A DNA stretch of 64,000 nt, taken from NCBI RefSeq assembly GCF_025562455.1, contig NZ_JAHPRO010000005.1, positions 122,561 to 186,560 on the forward strand, read 5' to 3'. This DNA is from Acinetobacter sp. WU_MDCI_Axc73. Its GTDB lineage: Bacteria; Pseudomonadota; Gammaproteobacteria; Pseudomonadales; Moraxellaceae. Both the position numbers and the translations under genes were made by a program. Shown piece by piece: positions 30,488 through 39,219 of the stretch. Numbering within the stretch: the first letter of the stretch is position 1; the number at the start of each line of letters is the position of its first letter. The notes under the pieces were generated by a model that ran no database searches, was not told where the DNA came from, and was given only the letters and a program-made list of their open reading frames with translations.

Positions 30488-31053
30488 TGATTGATTTAGA
30501 GAAAGAATATCAAGAATTTGAAAATAATTGGCTTTTGATGGGTGCGTCATTTAAGAATTTTTATTTAGGTGAAGACAAAATGTATCACCTAAAAGACGGC
30601 GCGAATAACTTAACAAATACCGAAAAGACACTTTCATTGAGTTGTATCAATACATCACTAGCTTTTTGGTTGACTCAAGCAAGAGCTAAACAAGCCGAAA
30701 TCGACTCACTCAAAGCTGAAAACATTGAATTACAGAAAAAGTATCAACATGCAGATACGCAGCTAAGTGATATTGATGGGCACTACACTTTATTGAAAAA
30801 GGAAGTCGAAGCGCTCAAAGCGAAGTTGGAACAATCTAAAAAAGTCTGGATTAGTGTTGATTTTATGCTTCCAGATGAGGGTGAAAAAGTTCTTTTAGCG
30901 ATTGGCGATGAGCAAACAGTCGCTGAAAAGTGTCGTGTTTTTGGATTTATTGACTCAATTGACCGTGAGGCATTACGAACTGATTTGATTACGCACTGGA
31001 TGTCACTTCCAGAGCCGCCAAGCAAAGAGGCGCAAGGAGATGGGGATGAATGA
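30484..31053 (+). CDS. DUF551-like early protein with coiled coil
   Basis: ATGA overlap. The middle is a coiled coil (AKQAEIDSLKAENIELQKKY), and the C-terminus has the DUF551 pattern: WISVDFMLPDEGEKVLLAIG followed by THWMSLPEPP. DUF551 proteins are frequent in lambdoid early regions; function unknown. Confidence 0.72.
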   Translation: MMIDLEKEYQEFENNWLLMGASFKNFYLGEDKMYHLKDGANNLTNTEKTLSLSCINTSLAFWLTQARAKQAEIDSLKAENIELQKKYQHADTQLSDIDGHYTLLKKEVEALKAKLEQSKKVWISVDFMLPDEGEKVLLAIGDEQTVAEKCRVFGFIDSIDREALRTDLITHWMSLPEPPSKEAQGDGDE

Positions 31054-31294
31054 AAGAAAAATCAAAACCTGTGATTTTTGCGATGATGGTAACGGTGGAT
31101 GTGTTTTTCCTTACTACGGCCTTGCACCGCACGTGCACACAAAACCTATTGATGGAACTGTCTTCACTGGTGAGATTCCTGAAAACTTTAGTCCAGATGA
31201 AGAAGAAGATGGTTTGGGTGTTTACACGCACTGCCCAAACTGTGGTGGCGATGGAACTTATGAAGGCACTTCGATTGAAGCTGAAGGGGGTTGA
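31046..31294 (+). CDS. Small zinc-ribbon-like protein
   Basis: The ATG at 31046 has AAGGAG at 6 bases; the ATG at 31040 directly abuts that site. 82 residues with CDFC and CPNCGGDG motifs, a DnaJ-like zinc ribbon, separated by an acidic loop. Function unknown. Confidence 0.6.
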   Translation: MNERKIKTCDFCDDGNGGCVFPYYGLAPHVHTKPIDGTVFTGEIPENFSPDEEEDGLGVYTHCPNCGGDGTYEGTSIEAEGG

Positions 31295-31295
31295 T

Positions 31296-31583
31296 GTGGG
31301 AGCATTGAGATATCTAATAACCGTTGAATCTGATACCCCTCCTCAGATTTTACTGGGTCAAAATGTTGGGGGGGCGATTGTTACAGAGTTAAAGCAAGAG
31401 AAGCTGGAGTTAGTTAGTGCATCAGAGCTTGCTTTAAAATACAATCTATCTGTAGACACAATTCGACGTAAGCTTGTGACAATAAATCTGGGCACTGATG
31501 GTAAGCATATGTACAATCCCATTCAAGCCGATTTACTTTTGAAAGATCGACCTAAAAAAATTGGAAGAAACAGGAAAAACTAA
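31296..31583 (+). CDS. Small helix-turn-helix protein at the attachment-site end (excisionase-like)
   Basis: Longer starts in this frame overlap the previous gene. The GTG at 31296 has AAGGGGG at 5-6 bases and overlaps the previous stop, giving 95 residues. SASELALKYNLSVDTIRRKL is a MerR/excisionase-type helix-turn-helix; the tail (RPKKIGRNRKN) is basic. It is the last prophage gene before the att site, where a recombination directionality factor would fit, but no integrase is adjacent. Confidence 0.6.
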   Translation: MGALRYLITVESDTPPQILLGQNVGGAIVTELKQEKLELVSASELALKYNLSVDTIRRKLVTINLGTDGKHMYNPIQADLLLKDRPKKIGRNRKN

Positions 31584-31670
31584 CTGTTTTTCCTGTGGAT
31601 AAAGTCTAGATTACGCCAATATTACGCCAAACAATTTTAAGTGTTTGAAATTAATATAAAATACAGTGCG

Positions 31671-31715
31671 TTGACATCGTAGAGGTCTCCAGTTCGAGTC
31701 TGGATATGCCTACCA
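31671..31715 (+). other. Prophage attachment site: 3' fragment of a tRNA-Val(GAC)-like gene
   Basis: A 45-nt stretch reads as the anticodon loop (TTGACAT, anticodon GAC), stem CGTAG, variable loop AGGTC, T arm TCCAG-TTCGAGT-CTGGA, acceptor TATGCCT-A and CCA. There is no matching 5' half upstream. This is the hallmark of phage integration into a tRNA gene: the intact tRNA should stand at the other prophage end, left of the window. Confidence 0.82.
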
Positions 31716-31758
31716 AATACTTAAAATCATATGCTGTTGCATAACTTTATATGAGATA

Positions 31759-31795
31759 AAAACCCTTAAATTATATTAATTTAAGGGTTTTTTAT
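31759..31795 (+). terminator. Terminator after the tRNA fragment
   Basis: Stem AACCCTTAAATT / AATTTAAGGGTT with a short loop and TTTTTT; probably the original tRNA terminator of the host locus. Confidence 0.8.
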
Positions 31796-31943
31796 TGGTT
31801 CTTCATATTCACCATAATTTTGTTCTCTTAATAAATTCACTTCATAATTTAAACAATAACTTAATCTCATCTCTTGTGATTTATTTAATTACTTTCCTGT
31901 GATTCTTAAACGTTCAAAGGAGAGAATTGCACACCTTAAAATA

Positions 31944-32052
31944 GCTTTGTTGCACAAACACCTAAGCAATTGATTTTAATTTTTTTTAATTTCATATCAA
32001 AAAATTGAAATCTCTAAAATCATATGATTATGAAATCTTTATGCAACAAAAC
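31944..32052. mobile_element. MITE-like element or IS remnant (109 bp)
   Basis: GCTTTGTTGCACAAA (31944-31958) is inverted at 32038-32052 (GTTTTGTTGCATAAA on the other strand, 13 of 15 matching). The inside is AT-rich and non-coding. Ends of the type GGCTTTGTTGCA are found in IS5-family elements. Related ends occur at 41178-41474. No clear target duplication was seen. Confidence 0.45.
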
Positions 32053-32101
32053 CTCTCTAAATTTAAAAAGCGCAGTGAGTCTTTATTCTAAAAGAAAAAT
32101 T

Positions 32102-32506
32102 TTAGTTGCCACGATAGGTCGAATAACCATAAGGGCTTAACAGTAATGGAATGTGATAATGCTTAACAGTACCATCTACGTTAAAAATGACAGGTACTTC
32201 TGGGAAGAAACTATTTTCGTTATGTTTTTTAAACCAATCTCCTGTTTTAAAAGTTACACGATAAATACCTTGTTGCAGTTTTTTATTATCTGGATATAAC
32301 TCTGAAATACGTCCATTTTCATTGGTTATTTTTTCATTGAGCTTAACCCATTGACCTTTTTGATTTTGCTGCTCAAGAACAACAGCAATATCAGGAGATG
32401 GCAAACCAGTTTGCAAATTCAGTACATGCACACTCAAAGGATTATCAGCTGCGATTGCCCAAGCACTCATCGTTAATCCTGTGCCTAATATCATTGCTTT
32501 GATCAT
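32102..32506 (-). CDS. Periplasmic 5-hydroxyisourate hydrolase (transthyretin-like)
   Basis: 134 residues. A signal peptide ends near AWAIAADN. The mature domain has LSVHVLNLQTGLPSPDIAVV near its start, GIYRVTFKTGDWF and FFPEVPVIFNV, and ends LLLSPYGYSTYRGN, close to the family's C-terminal YRGS signature (Ser replaced by Asn). The family hydrolyses 5-hydroxyisourate in urate breakdown. It is co-directional with a GlcG-like gene 11 bp upstream. Confidence 0.85.
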   Translation of the reverse strand: MIKAMILGTGLTMSAWAIAADNPLSVHVLNLQTGLPSPDIAVVLEQQNQKGQWVKLNEKITNENGRISELYPDNKKLQQGIYRVTFKTGDWFKKHNENSFFPEVPVIFNVDGTVKHYHIPLLLSPYGYSTYRGN

Positions 32507-32517
32507 GTTAATTACTC

Positions 32518-33006
32518 CTATTGATTAAATGTCATTTTGATGGCTTGTTCAGCGCACCAATCATCATTTTTAGAACCACCTGAACCTGCGATTCCAATTG
32601 CTCCAACAATCTCACTTTGAAAAATTACGGGATACCCTCCTCCAAGTAGCAAGAGCTCGGAAAAGGAGTTTAAATTTTGTGAATCGATGTTTTGTCGAGC
32701 ATTTTGACTAAATACAGTCGTTGGTGTTTTGGTTGATAATGCTGTAAATGCTTTTTTTTGCGCTGCTACTGTATTATGAGGGCCTACAGATTCATGACGT
32801 TTGATCACAAGTGGTTGCCCTCCTCTATCCAATACTGCAACAGCTAAATGTTTATTTAAATGCCTACACGCTTTTTCAGCATTTTCCGCCAGTTTTTCGG
32901 CTGTATCGAGATCCAAATAATATTGCTTTGAAAGCTGCACATTTTCTGCAAAACTTGGCGAGCAGATGCACATGCCTATAGCAAACCCTAAACATATTTT
33001 TTTCAT
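32518..33006 (-). CDS. GlcG/HbpS-family periplasmic protein
   Basis: 162 residues with a signal peptide (MKKICLGFAIGMCICSPSFA). The domain AEKLAENAEKACRHLNKHLA, VAVLDRGGQPLVIKRHESVG and GGGYPVIFQSEIVGAIGIAG is that of GlcG/HbpS proteins, some of which bind heme or small ligands. It forms an operon with the HIU hydrolase gene and is divergent from a two-component system. Confidence 0.85.
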   Translation of the reverse strand: MKKICLGFAIGMCICSPSFAENVQLSKQYYLDLDTAEKLAENAEKACRHLNKHLAVAVLDRGGQPLVIKRHESVGPHNTVAAQKKAFTALSTKTPTTVFSQNARQNIDSQNLNSFSELLLLGGGYPVIFQSEIVGAIGIAGSGGSKNDDWCAEQAIKMTFNQ

Positions 33007-33054
33007 ATCGCGTACCTTTTCTTCCCTTTTAGTGTAGCTAGGTCAAGAAGAGGC

Positions 33055-33087
33055 AAAATGACATTTACATTACAGTCTTGTCATTTT
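33055..33087. promoter_or_regulatory. Inverted repeat between the glcG-like operon and the two-component genes
   Basis: AAAATGACA (33055-33063) and TGTCATTTT (33079-33087) are perfect 9-bp arms separated by 15 bp in a divergent intergenic region. It is a likely binding site of the adjacent response regulator. Confidence 0.55.
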
Positions 33088-33103
33088 TAACAATGGATTT
33101 CAA

Positions 33104-33781
33104 ATGAAGCGTATTCTTATTATTGAAGATGAAATCAAAATTGCTACTTATTTGGTTCAAGGACTTGAGGAATCTGGCTATCAAGCAAAATGTATTGGTC
33201 GAGGTCTTGAAGGGCTAGAGCTTTTTAAGCAGCAATCTTATGATTTGGTTATTTTAGATATCATGCTACCCGATATTGAGGGATGGACGGTTCTACAGAT
33301 TTTACGTCAATTTTCCCAAGTTCCTGTGATTTTTCTAACTGCAAAAGATCAAATCACAGACCGTGTTAAAGGGCTGGAGTTAGGGGCAGATGATTATTTA
33401 GCAAAACCTTTTTCTTATATTGAACTTCTTGCCCGAGTCAGACGTTTACTCAGGCGACAACAACTCCAATTTGAAAACGTTTTATCGATTGCTGATTTAC
33501 AAGTCAACTTTCTTCAGCACGAAGTGTATCGCGCAGGAAAGTTAATTGAGTTGAGTAAAAAAGAGTTTGATTTATTGCGTTTTTTATTACAACACCGTGA
33601 TCAAATCATTACACGTAAACAAATCGCATCTGAAGTGTGGAAAATTAATTTCGATACTGACACCAATTTTATTGATGTCGCGATTCGACGCCTACGCTGC
33701 AAAATTGATGATATGAGCGAATTGAAACTCATTCATACCATTCGTGGTCTAGGCTATAAACTGTCACAAGAGAAAAAGTAA
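33104..33781 (+). CDS. OmpR-family response regulator
   Basis: 225 residues. Receiver domain with acidic pocket (IIEDE), phosphoacceptor Asp in LVILDIMLPDI, T in VIFLTAK and K in YLAKPF; a C-terminal winged helix (SKKEFDLLRFLLQHRDQIIT, RRLRCKIDD, IRGLGYKL). It resembles CusR/heavy-metal type regulators. Its stop overlaps the kinase start (TAATG). Confidence 0.92.
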   Translation: MKRILIIEDEIKIATYLVQGLEESGYQAKCIGRGLEGLELFKQQSYDLVILDIMLPDIEGWTVLQILRQFSQVPVIFLTAKDQITDRVKGLELGADDYLAKPFSYIELLARVRRLLRRQQLQFENVLSIADLQVNFLQHEVYRAGKLIELSKKEFDLLRFLLQHRDQIITRKQIASEVWKINFDTDTNFIDVAIRRLRCKIDDMSELKLIHTIRGLGYKLSQEKK

Positions 33782-35166
33782 TGCAGGTCCGCTCACTCGA
33801 ATTTCGACTCACACTTTTAGTTACATTAGTATGCACTGCCATACTTTGTCTGGTAGGTACACTAACCTATTGGGGCATAGATCGAATTCTGCTACGTGAA
33901 CAAGATCAAGCATTAGCTGCAAGAATTGAGCGTCTGGAAATATTGCTACAAGACAGTACAAATATTGAGCAGATCATTCAAAAACCTAAGTTATATCAAA
34001 ATATGTTAGGTGATCAAGACAATTTATTTATCCTCATTCAGGGACAAAATAAATTAATTGATATCAATCCGCTAAATATTCATATTCCCCAGCTTATTTT
34101 TACTAAGCAAAATATTCATTTTATAGATTTAAAAGAAAATGAACACCCTACTAGAATAGCTTGGAAAAATTTTGATATCGCAGGTCGACCTTATCAATTA
34201 ATTGCAGGGAAGCAGTGGTCGGAACGACTTTCCATCCTTCATTCCTTTGGTCATGATCTGAGTCTGTACTTTGCTTTAGGCTTAATCATTTTATGTCTAC
34301 TTTGCTGGGTCGTTTGTCATCTCAGCCTTACTGGATTACGTGAACTTACTCGACAAACCAAACAATTTAGAATTCAATCACTTCAACAACGCATCACGAT
34401 TCAACACCAAAGCCTAGACGTGATGCAACTGACTGATGCGATAAATTTGATGTTGCAACGCATTGAACAAGGATATCAACAGCTCAATCGGTTTTCAGAA
34501 AACATTGCACATGAATTTAGAACACCATTAAATAATCTCATTGGCCAAACTGAAATTTTACTCTCTGAATCCCGTAGCACAGAAAATTATGAAGATTTAC
34601 TTGTTTCACATCTGGAAGAATATCAACGTTTGAAACGTATGATAGATAGTATGTTATTTCTTGCGAGAGCCGATCAGCAGCAAATTGAATTAGACTTACA
34701 AACAATTGACCTACCAGAGTTTGTTGAAAATATCTTGAATTTTTATGATCTACTCGCCAGTGAAAAGAATATCAAGATCGTTTCACATATTCAGCCTCAC
34801 ACGATGAAAGCAGATGAGGAACTGTTACAACGTGCATTATGCAATCTGATTGAGAATGCAATTCTACATGGTCCAGCTTTTGGAAAAATTGAGATTACTA
34901 TATCAACCATCTTTTCTGAAAATAAAACCATGTTGAAAATTTCAGTATTAAGTGTGGATGTTTATTTAGATTCTCAGCATTTAGAACATCTATTTGAACG
35001 TTTTTATCAATGCCAAACCTCTCGTTACCAACAAGGCCGTTCAGGCGGATTAGGTTTATCTATTGTTAGTTCAATTATGCAATTACATGGGGGAAGTTAT
35101 TTAGCCAAAAATACAGAACAAGGTTTATGTTTCGATCTTTATTTCCCTATTAATTCAGAAATTTAA
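33781..35166 (+). CDS. Sensor histidine kinase
   Basis: 461 residues. Two transmembrane helices (about 8-30 and 160-180) flank a periplasmic domain; HAMP-like segment; H-box NIAHEFRTPLNNLIGQTEIL; N-box NLIENAILHG; G-box GGLGLSIVSSIMQLHGG. Layout is that of CusS-type kinases. The D-x-G-x-G N-terminal part of the ATP lid is degenerate (VDVYLDSQHL), as in some members of the family. The signal is unknown. Confidence 0.9.
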   Translation: MQVRSLEFRLTLLVTLVCTAILCLVGTLTYWGIDRILLREQDQALAARIERLEILLQDSTNIEQIIQKPKLYQNMLGDQDNLFILIQGQNKLIDINPLNIHIPQLIFTKQNIHFIDLKENEHPTRIAWKNFDIAGRPYQLIAGKQWSERLSILHSFGHDLSLYFALGLIILCLLCWVVCHLSLTGLRELTRQTKQFRIQSLQQRITIQHQSLDVMQLTDAINLMLQRIEQGYQQLNRFSENIAHEFRTPLNNLIGQTEILLSESRSTENYEDLLVSHLEEYQRLKRMIDSMLFLARADQQQIELDLQTIDLPEFVENILNFYDLLASEKNIKIVSHIQPHTMKADEELLQRALCNLIENAILHGPAFGKIEITISTIFSENKTMLKISVLSVDVYLDSQHLEHLFERFYQCQTSRYQQGRSGGLGLSIVSSIMQLHGGSYLAKNTEQGLCFDLYFPINSEI

Positions 35167-35318
35167 ATCTCATTAACATTCATTTATAGAACTTGTAAAT
35201 AAAACTGTGTAATGTCCAAATCTTAATCGCTTGTATAAGGAATAGATGGAGTCATCCACAATGGATTATGGTCAATTAAACCTGCTAGATAACATTAGAT
35301 GTTGCCCTGATGATTAAA

Positions 35319-36176
35319 TTAATAAGCTGTTGATAACCAAGTTTTTTTAACTTTTTTCAACAAATCATTTTGATCAATCTGTGAAGGATGGAAATCTGCA
35401 CGATAAAAAGCAAGATATTCAGGCAATAGACGTAACATCATCAAGCCAAAGCCGCCCATTACTTGAATGTTTTTTAATAACTCTTGAGGTCGATATAAAC
35501 TATGTTGCCGATCTTGCCAAACTAAATGAGCAGTCATGACTGCGGTACTTGTTAGAAAGCCAATCGTAATGGTTCTCATACTTCTCCGTCGTTGAGCCAA
35601 ATTTGAAAAAACTTGTTGATACACATCAAACGCAACATGTTTATGCTCAATTTCTTCCATCGCATGCCATAACCAAAGGTTGGTCATATTCTCCGATAAT
35701 CCTTTGAACATAAAGTCAGGATATTTCAGCATATACCCTGCAATTAATGCAGTAAAATGCTCCAGTGCAACGGTAGCTGCCAACTGCCTGCGATGTGAAA
35801 GAGTACGTAAACGAATCATTTCTTTGGCAAATACCTGCTCAAACTTTTTGAGGTGATAATGACTATCCTGAACATTTTGATTAAATTGCTCATGTGCACG
35901 GGCATGATGTGATTCCTGACCAATAAATCCAGAAATGTCTTTCTGTAGTTGAGCATCCTCAATTTGTGCTCTGACATTTCTCACCGTTTCTACAAAAAAA
36001 CGCTCACCTTCAGGAAAGGTTATAGATAAGGCTGTGAGGAAATGTGACATCAAGGTCGAATCTGTATAATGCCTTCCAATTTTTTGAGCTTTGAATCTTG
36101 TCTGCCGCACCACAATTGCATTGAAATTTTTATGCGGATGGGCATGATTTTTTACATCAATCAAAGTCATTATCAT
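35319..36176 (-). CDS. PF10118 predicted metal-dependent hydrolase
   Basis: 285 residues. The family's diiron-like pattern is visible: FPEGERFFVETVRN, GQESHHARAHEQFN, VALEHFTALIAGYML and WHAMEEIEHKHVAFDVYQQV. It is the last gene of a five-gene minus-strand operon with a second paralogue at its head (40112-41050). Substrate unknown; the context suggests breakdown or modification of a hydrophobic compound. Confidence 0.82.
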   Translation of the reverse strand: MIMTLIDVKNHAHPHKNFNAIVVRQTRFKAQKIGRHYTDSTLMSHFLTALSITFPEGERFFVETVRNVRAQIEDAQLQKDISGFIGQESHHARAHEQFNQNVQDSHYHLKKFEQVFAKEMIRLRTLSHRRQLAATVALEHFTALIAGYMLKYPDFMFKGLSENMTNLWLWHAMEEIEHKHVAFDVYQQVFSNLAQRRRSMRTITIGFLTSTAVMTAHLVWQDRQHSLYRPQELLKNIQVMGGFGLMMLRLLPEYLAFYRADFHPSQIDQNDLLKKVKKTWLSTAY

Positions 36177-36186
36177 GTTCTCTCAA

Positions 36187-37899
36187 TTATGGGGTATTTA
36201 ATTTGGTCGAAACTTTCAATGGATCCCACTTTTCTGCTTGTGTTGGCAATTTATTGAGATCAGCATATACCGCACCTGAGTGAATCTCACGATCCAGATC
36301 GCGTCCCAATATTGTACTTGCTGCATGTAACCCGCTTAAAAATGAACCTTCTATCGATGGTCCCCACGTGGTGCTTGTGCCTGCAACATACAGCCCTGAA
36401 ATAATCGTTTTGGATTTAGGACGGAATGGACCATATTGCCAGATATTACATTCCAACCCATAGGCTGTAGCATCTGATGATAAGGTATAACGTTCGTGAG
36501 AAAGTGGTGTCGATGCTTCTTTCCAGACAATATGCTGGCGAATGTCTGGCAATACTTCCTCTGCCCGCTGGATCATGATTTCCGTAATATGTTCTTTTAA
36601 ATCCAGATAGAATGGATCACGACCATACGCTTTACCTTGTTGAGCTTTTGTCCAGAATTCACGGCTTGCAGGCACCATCGACATACTTTCAAGTGTTGAA
36701 CAGCCTTCTGGAGCATGTCGTAGATTGGTTGGATCTTTCACGGTTGACGAATGAATAAATGCAGGCAAACTTTTATAGGCTTTCTCGATCCATTGTTTAC
36801 GGGTTAAAAGACGTGCATTCGACCCTAAAATGCGACCTGTTTGCTCTAATGGTTCATTGGTGGGTACAGAAAAGAAATTAGTGTTTGGCATCCAGTCATT
36901 TAAGTTGGTGTCCAGTCCCAAATAGACATTCACGAATGGATCACTCATTTTGTAATTTCTGATTTTTTTAACAAATCTCGATGGTAAATGCTCAACCCCT
37001 ACCATATCTAAATAGGTTTTTTTCAGATCAGCAGCTGAAACCACATATTTACTTTGAAACTCTTCGCCAGAATCTAGACGAACACCAATCACCTGCCCAT
37101 TTTCAAGTAATATCTTATCTACTTTTGCATGTGTTTTGATTAAACTGCCACTATGTGCCTGAATCACTTCAACCAGATTGGCAGCAATGACTTGTCCACC
37201 GCCTTTAGGATACCACGCACCACCTTCAATATAGTTTTGCAATAAACCTGCATGCAAAACCACAGGGGCTTTACTTGGCAAGCACCCATATTGTCCAAAC
37301 TGGACAGATACTACCGTACGAGCTTCTGTACTTAAACCGCAATAATCGAGCAATTTACTGACAGGCAACATCGTCCATGCTGTTGCAAATCCAGCATCTT
37401 TGCCAAGTTTTAACATCCCTTGTAAGGAGGCAGGCGTTCGACTGCGATCAATGGCTTGACCTATAGTTGAAATCACGCCAATAAATTTGCGTAGTCCTTT
37501 TTCTTCTTTAGGAAAAGCAGCAATCAAGTTGTCCAGATAATTGTCCCAGCCATAGGGAATTTTAACAGTGTGATTTGGGGTGACGACAGTATCATAACCT
37601 CGTGAATCCATCAGTAAAAAGTCAATACGCTCATTTAGCCCTAAACTACGCAACATGGTCGTCACTTGACCATGTTCACCGCAATCTCCAATATAATGAA
37701 TCCCGACATCAAATTCCCATTTACGTTTACGTCGGAACACATGGCTGCATCCACCAACAATATGATATTGTTCTAATACCAGCGTTTTTAAACCGTTGGT
37801 CGCCAAAAAAGCGGCTGTGGATAAGCCACCTATTCCTCCACCAATAACAATAGCATCCCAGCGAGTCGTATTTTGTTGGTGCATAATCGGTATATTCAT
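36187..37899 (-). CDS. FAD-dependent oxidoreductase (phytoene desaturase / retinol saturase type)
   Basis: 570 residues. Rossmann GxGxxG in AIVIGGGIGGLSTAAFLATN followed by LVLEQYHIVGGCSHVFRRKR; C-terminal FAD motif LYVAGTSTTWGPSIEGSFLS. The length and the FDVGIHYIGD motif match all-trans-retinol saturase/carotenoid desaturase-like enzymes. It lies between an OYE-type reductase gene and a PF10118 gene. Confidence 0.85.
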   Translation of the reverse strand: MNIPIMHQQNTTRWDAIVIGGGIGGLSTAAFLATNGLKTLVLEQYHIVGGCSHVFRRKRKWEFDVGIHYIGDCGEHGQVTTMLRSLGLNERIDFLLMDSRGYDTVVTPNHTVKIPYGWDNYLDNLIAAFPKEEKGLRKFIGVISTIGQAIDRSRTPASLQGMLKLGKDAGFATAWTMLPVSKLLDYCGLSTEARTVVSVQFGQYGCLPSKAPVVLHAGLLQNYIEGGAWYPKGGGQVIAANLVEVIQAHSGSLIKTHAKVDKILLENGQVIGVRLDSGEEFQSKYVVSAADLKKTYLDMVGVEHLPSRFVKKIRNYKMSDPFVNVYLGLDTNLNDWMPNTNFFSVPTNEPLEQTGRILGSNARLLTRKQWIEKAYKSLPAFIHSSTVKDPTNLRHAPEGCSTLESMSMVPASREFWTKAQQGKAYGRDPFYLDLKEHITEIMIQRAEEVLPDIRQHIVWKEASTPLSHERYTLSSDATAYGLECNIWQYGPFRPKSKTIISGLYVAGTSTTWGPSIEGSFLSGLHAASTILGRDLDREIHSGAVYADLNKLPTQAEKWDPLKVSTKLNTP

Positions 37900-37918
37900 C
37901 TTTTATTATCTCTACCGT

Positions 37919-39178
37919 TTAAGAGGCACGTAATTGACGCGTTTTTAAAATTCCAATTCCTTTATCTTTGATATCCAATAAAAATGATTTCAATCCATTT
38001 TCATTCGGAATTGGTCTTTCACCTTTACCAATACGATGCATTTGACGGGTATACCAAGTCACTTCCAGAGAGCCAAAATTATCAATAAATTTAAATCCTG
38101 TAGTGAGCGGTTTAACTTGATAATTGGTTTCTTGCCCACTCAATAAACGCTTGGATGCCAAAGGTTCAATCGCAAAAATACGCCCTAAACCAATAAAGTC
38201 AGCATCTTTAGATGTCAAAGCTGCTTCCATACCATTCAGACTTCTGAAACCACCCGTCACCATCAATGGTACTTGGCTGTTTTGACGGACTTTTCGTGCA
38301 AAGTCTAAAAAATATGCTTCACGCGACGCTGTTGATTCTTTCTGTGTCCCTAATTGCATAATCGGTTTTTCATAGGTTCCACCAGAGATTTCAATATGAT
38401 CAATACCAACCTCATCCAATGCTTGGATTGCTGCTAAAGACTCCTCTTCAGTGAATCCCCCTCGCTGGAAATCAGCGGAATTTAACTTGATGGCAATTGG
38501 AAAATCTGCACCAACTTTGCTACGAATAGCATGATAGATTTCTAGCACAAAACGACGACGATTCTCTGCGCTACCTCCCCACTTATCTTGCCGACGGTTG
38601 TGATACGGCGATAAAAACTGACTAATTAAATAACCATGTGCACCGTGCAACTGTACGCCATTAAAACCTGCCTTTTTGGCAATTGCTGCGGTGGTTGCAT
38701 AGCGCTGAATTAATTCCAAAATTTCAGCATCGGTAAGTTCACGCGGTGTAGCAAAGGCTGCAGACATTTTGGCAGAAAAAGGGATGGCTGAAGGTGATAC
38801 AGTTTCTTTATTTAGACCGCGAATCGCTTGTTTACCTGGGTGATTAATCTGCATCCAAACATCACTACCACCTGATTTTGCAACGGTAGCCCATTCTTTG
38901 AGTAAGCCTAAATCTCGCTCATCCTCAACCACTACATTACCAGGTTCACCTAATGCACGACGATCAATCATGACATTCCCCGTAATAATCAGCCCTAAAT
39001 TTGCCTGTGACCAAGTACGATATAATTTGATTAACTCACGTGTAGGTTTTCCATCAGGCGTTCCTAAAGCTTCACTTAATGCTGACTTAACAATACGATT
39101 TTTAATAGATTGACCTTGGCGTAAAATAAAGGGTTGACCAATCATTAACTCTTGATTTGACATCATTACTTCCCTCAA
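37919..39178 (-). CDS. NADH:flavin oxidoreductase, Old Yellow Enzyme family
   Basis: About 419 residues. FMN-barrel motifs: [15 protein letters not shown] near the start, [46 protein letters not shown], and [10 protein letters not shown]. The ATG M5 or M6 ([12 protein letters not shown]) is a likely start inside the annotated frame. These enzymes reduce alpha,beta-unsaturated carbonyls. The C-terminal iron-sulfur/FAD domain of 2,4-dienoyl-CoA reductase is absent. Confidence 0.87.
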   Translation of the reverse strand: [419 protein letters not shown]

Positions 39179-39219
39179 AAACAGCTTGAATTTAGCGAAT
39201 TTTTTAGTGCGTTTTAGAA

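Noticed and set aside
31050..31295. Longer N-terminus of the HTH protein (from 31050)
   Set aside because: It lies in another frame of the zinc-ribbon gene; the GTG at 31296 has a strong ribosome binding site.
35167..35318. Possible gene or IS end after the sensor kinase
   Set aside because: No open frame, inverted repeat or terminator could be supported in these 152 bp.
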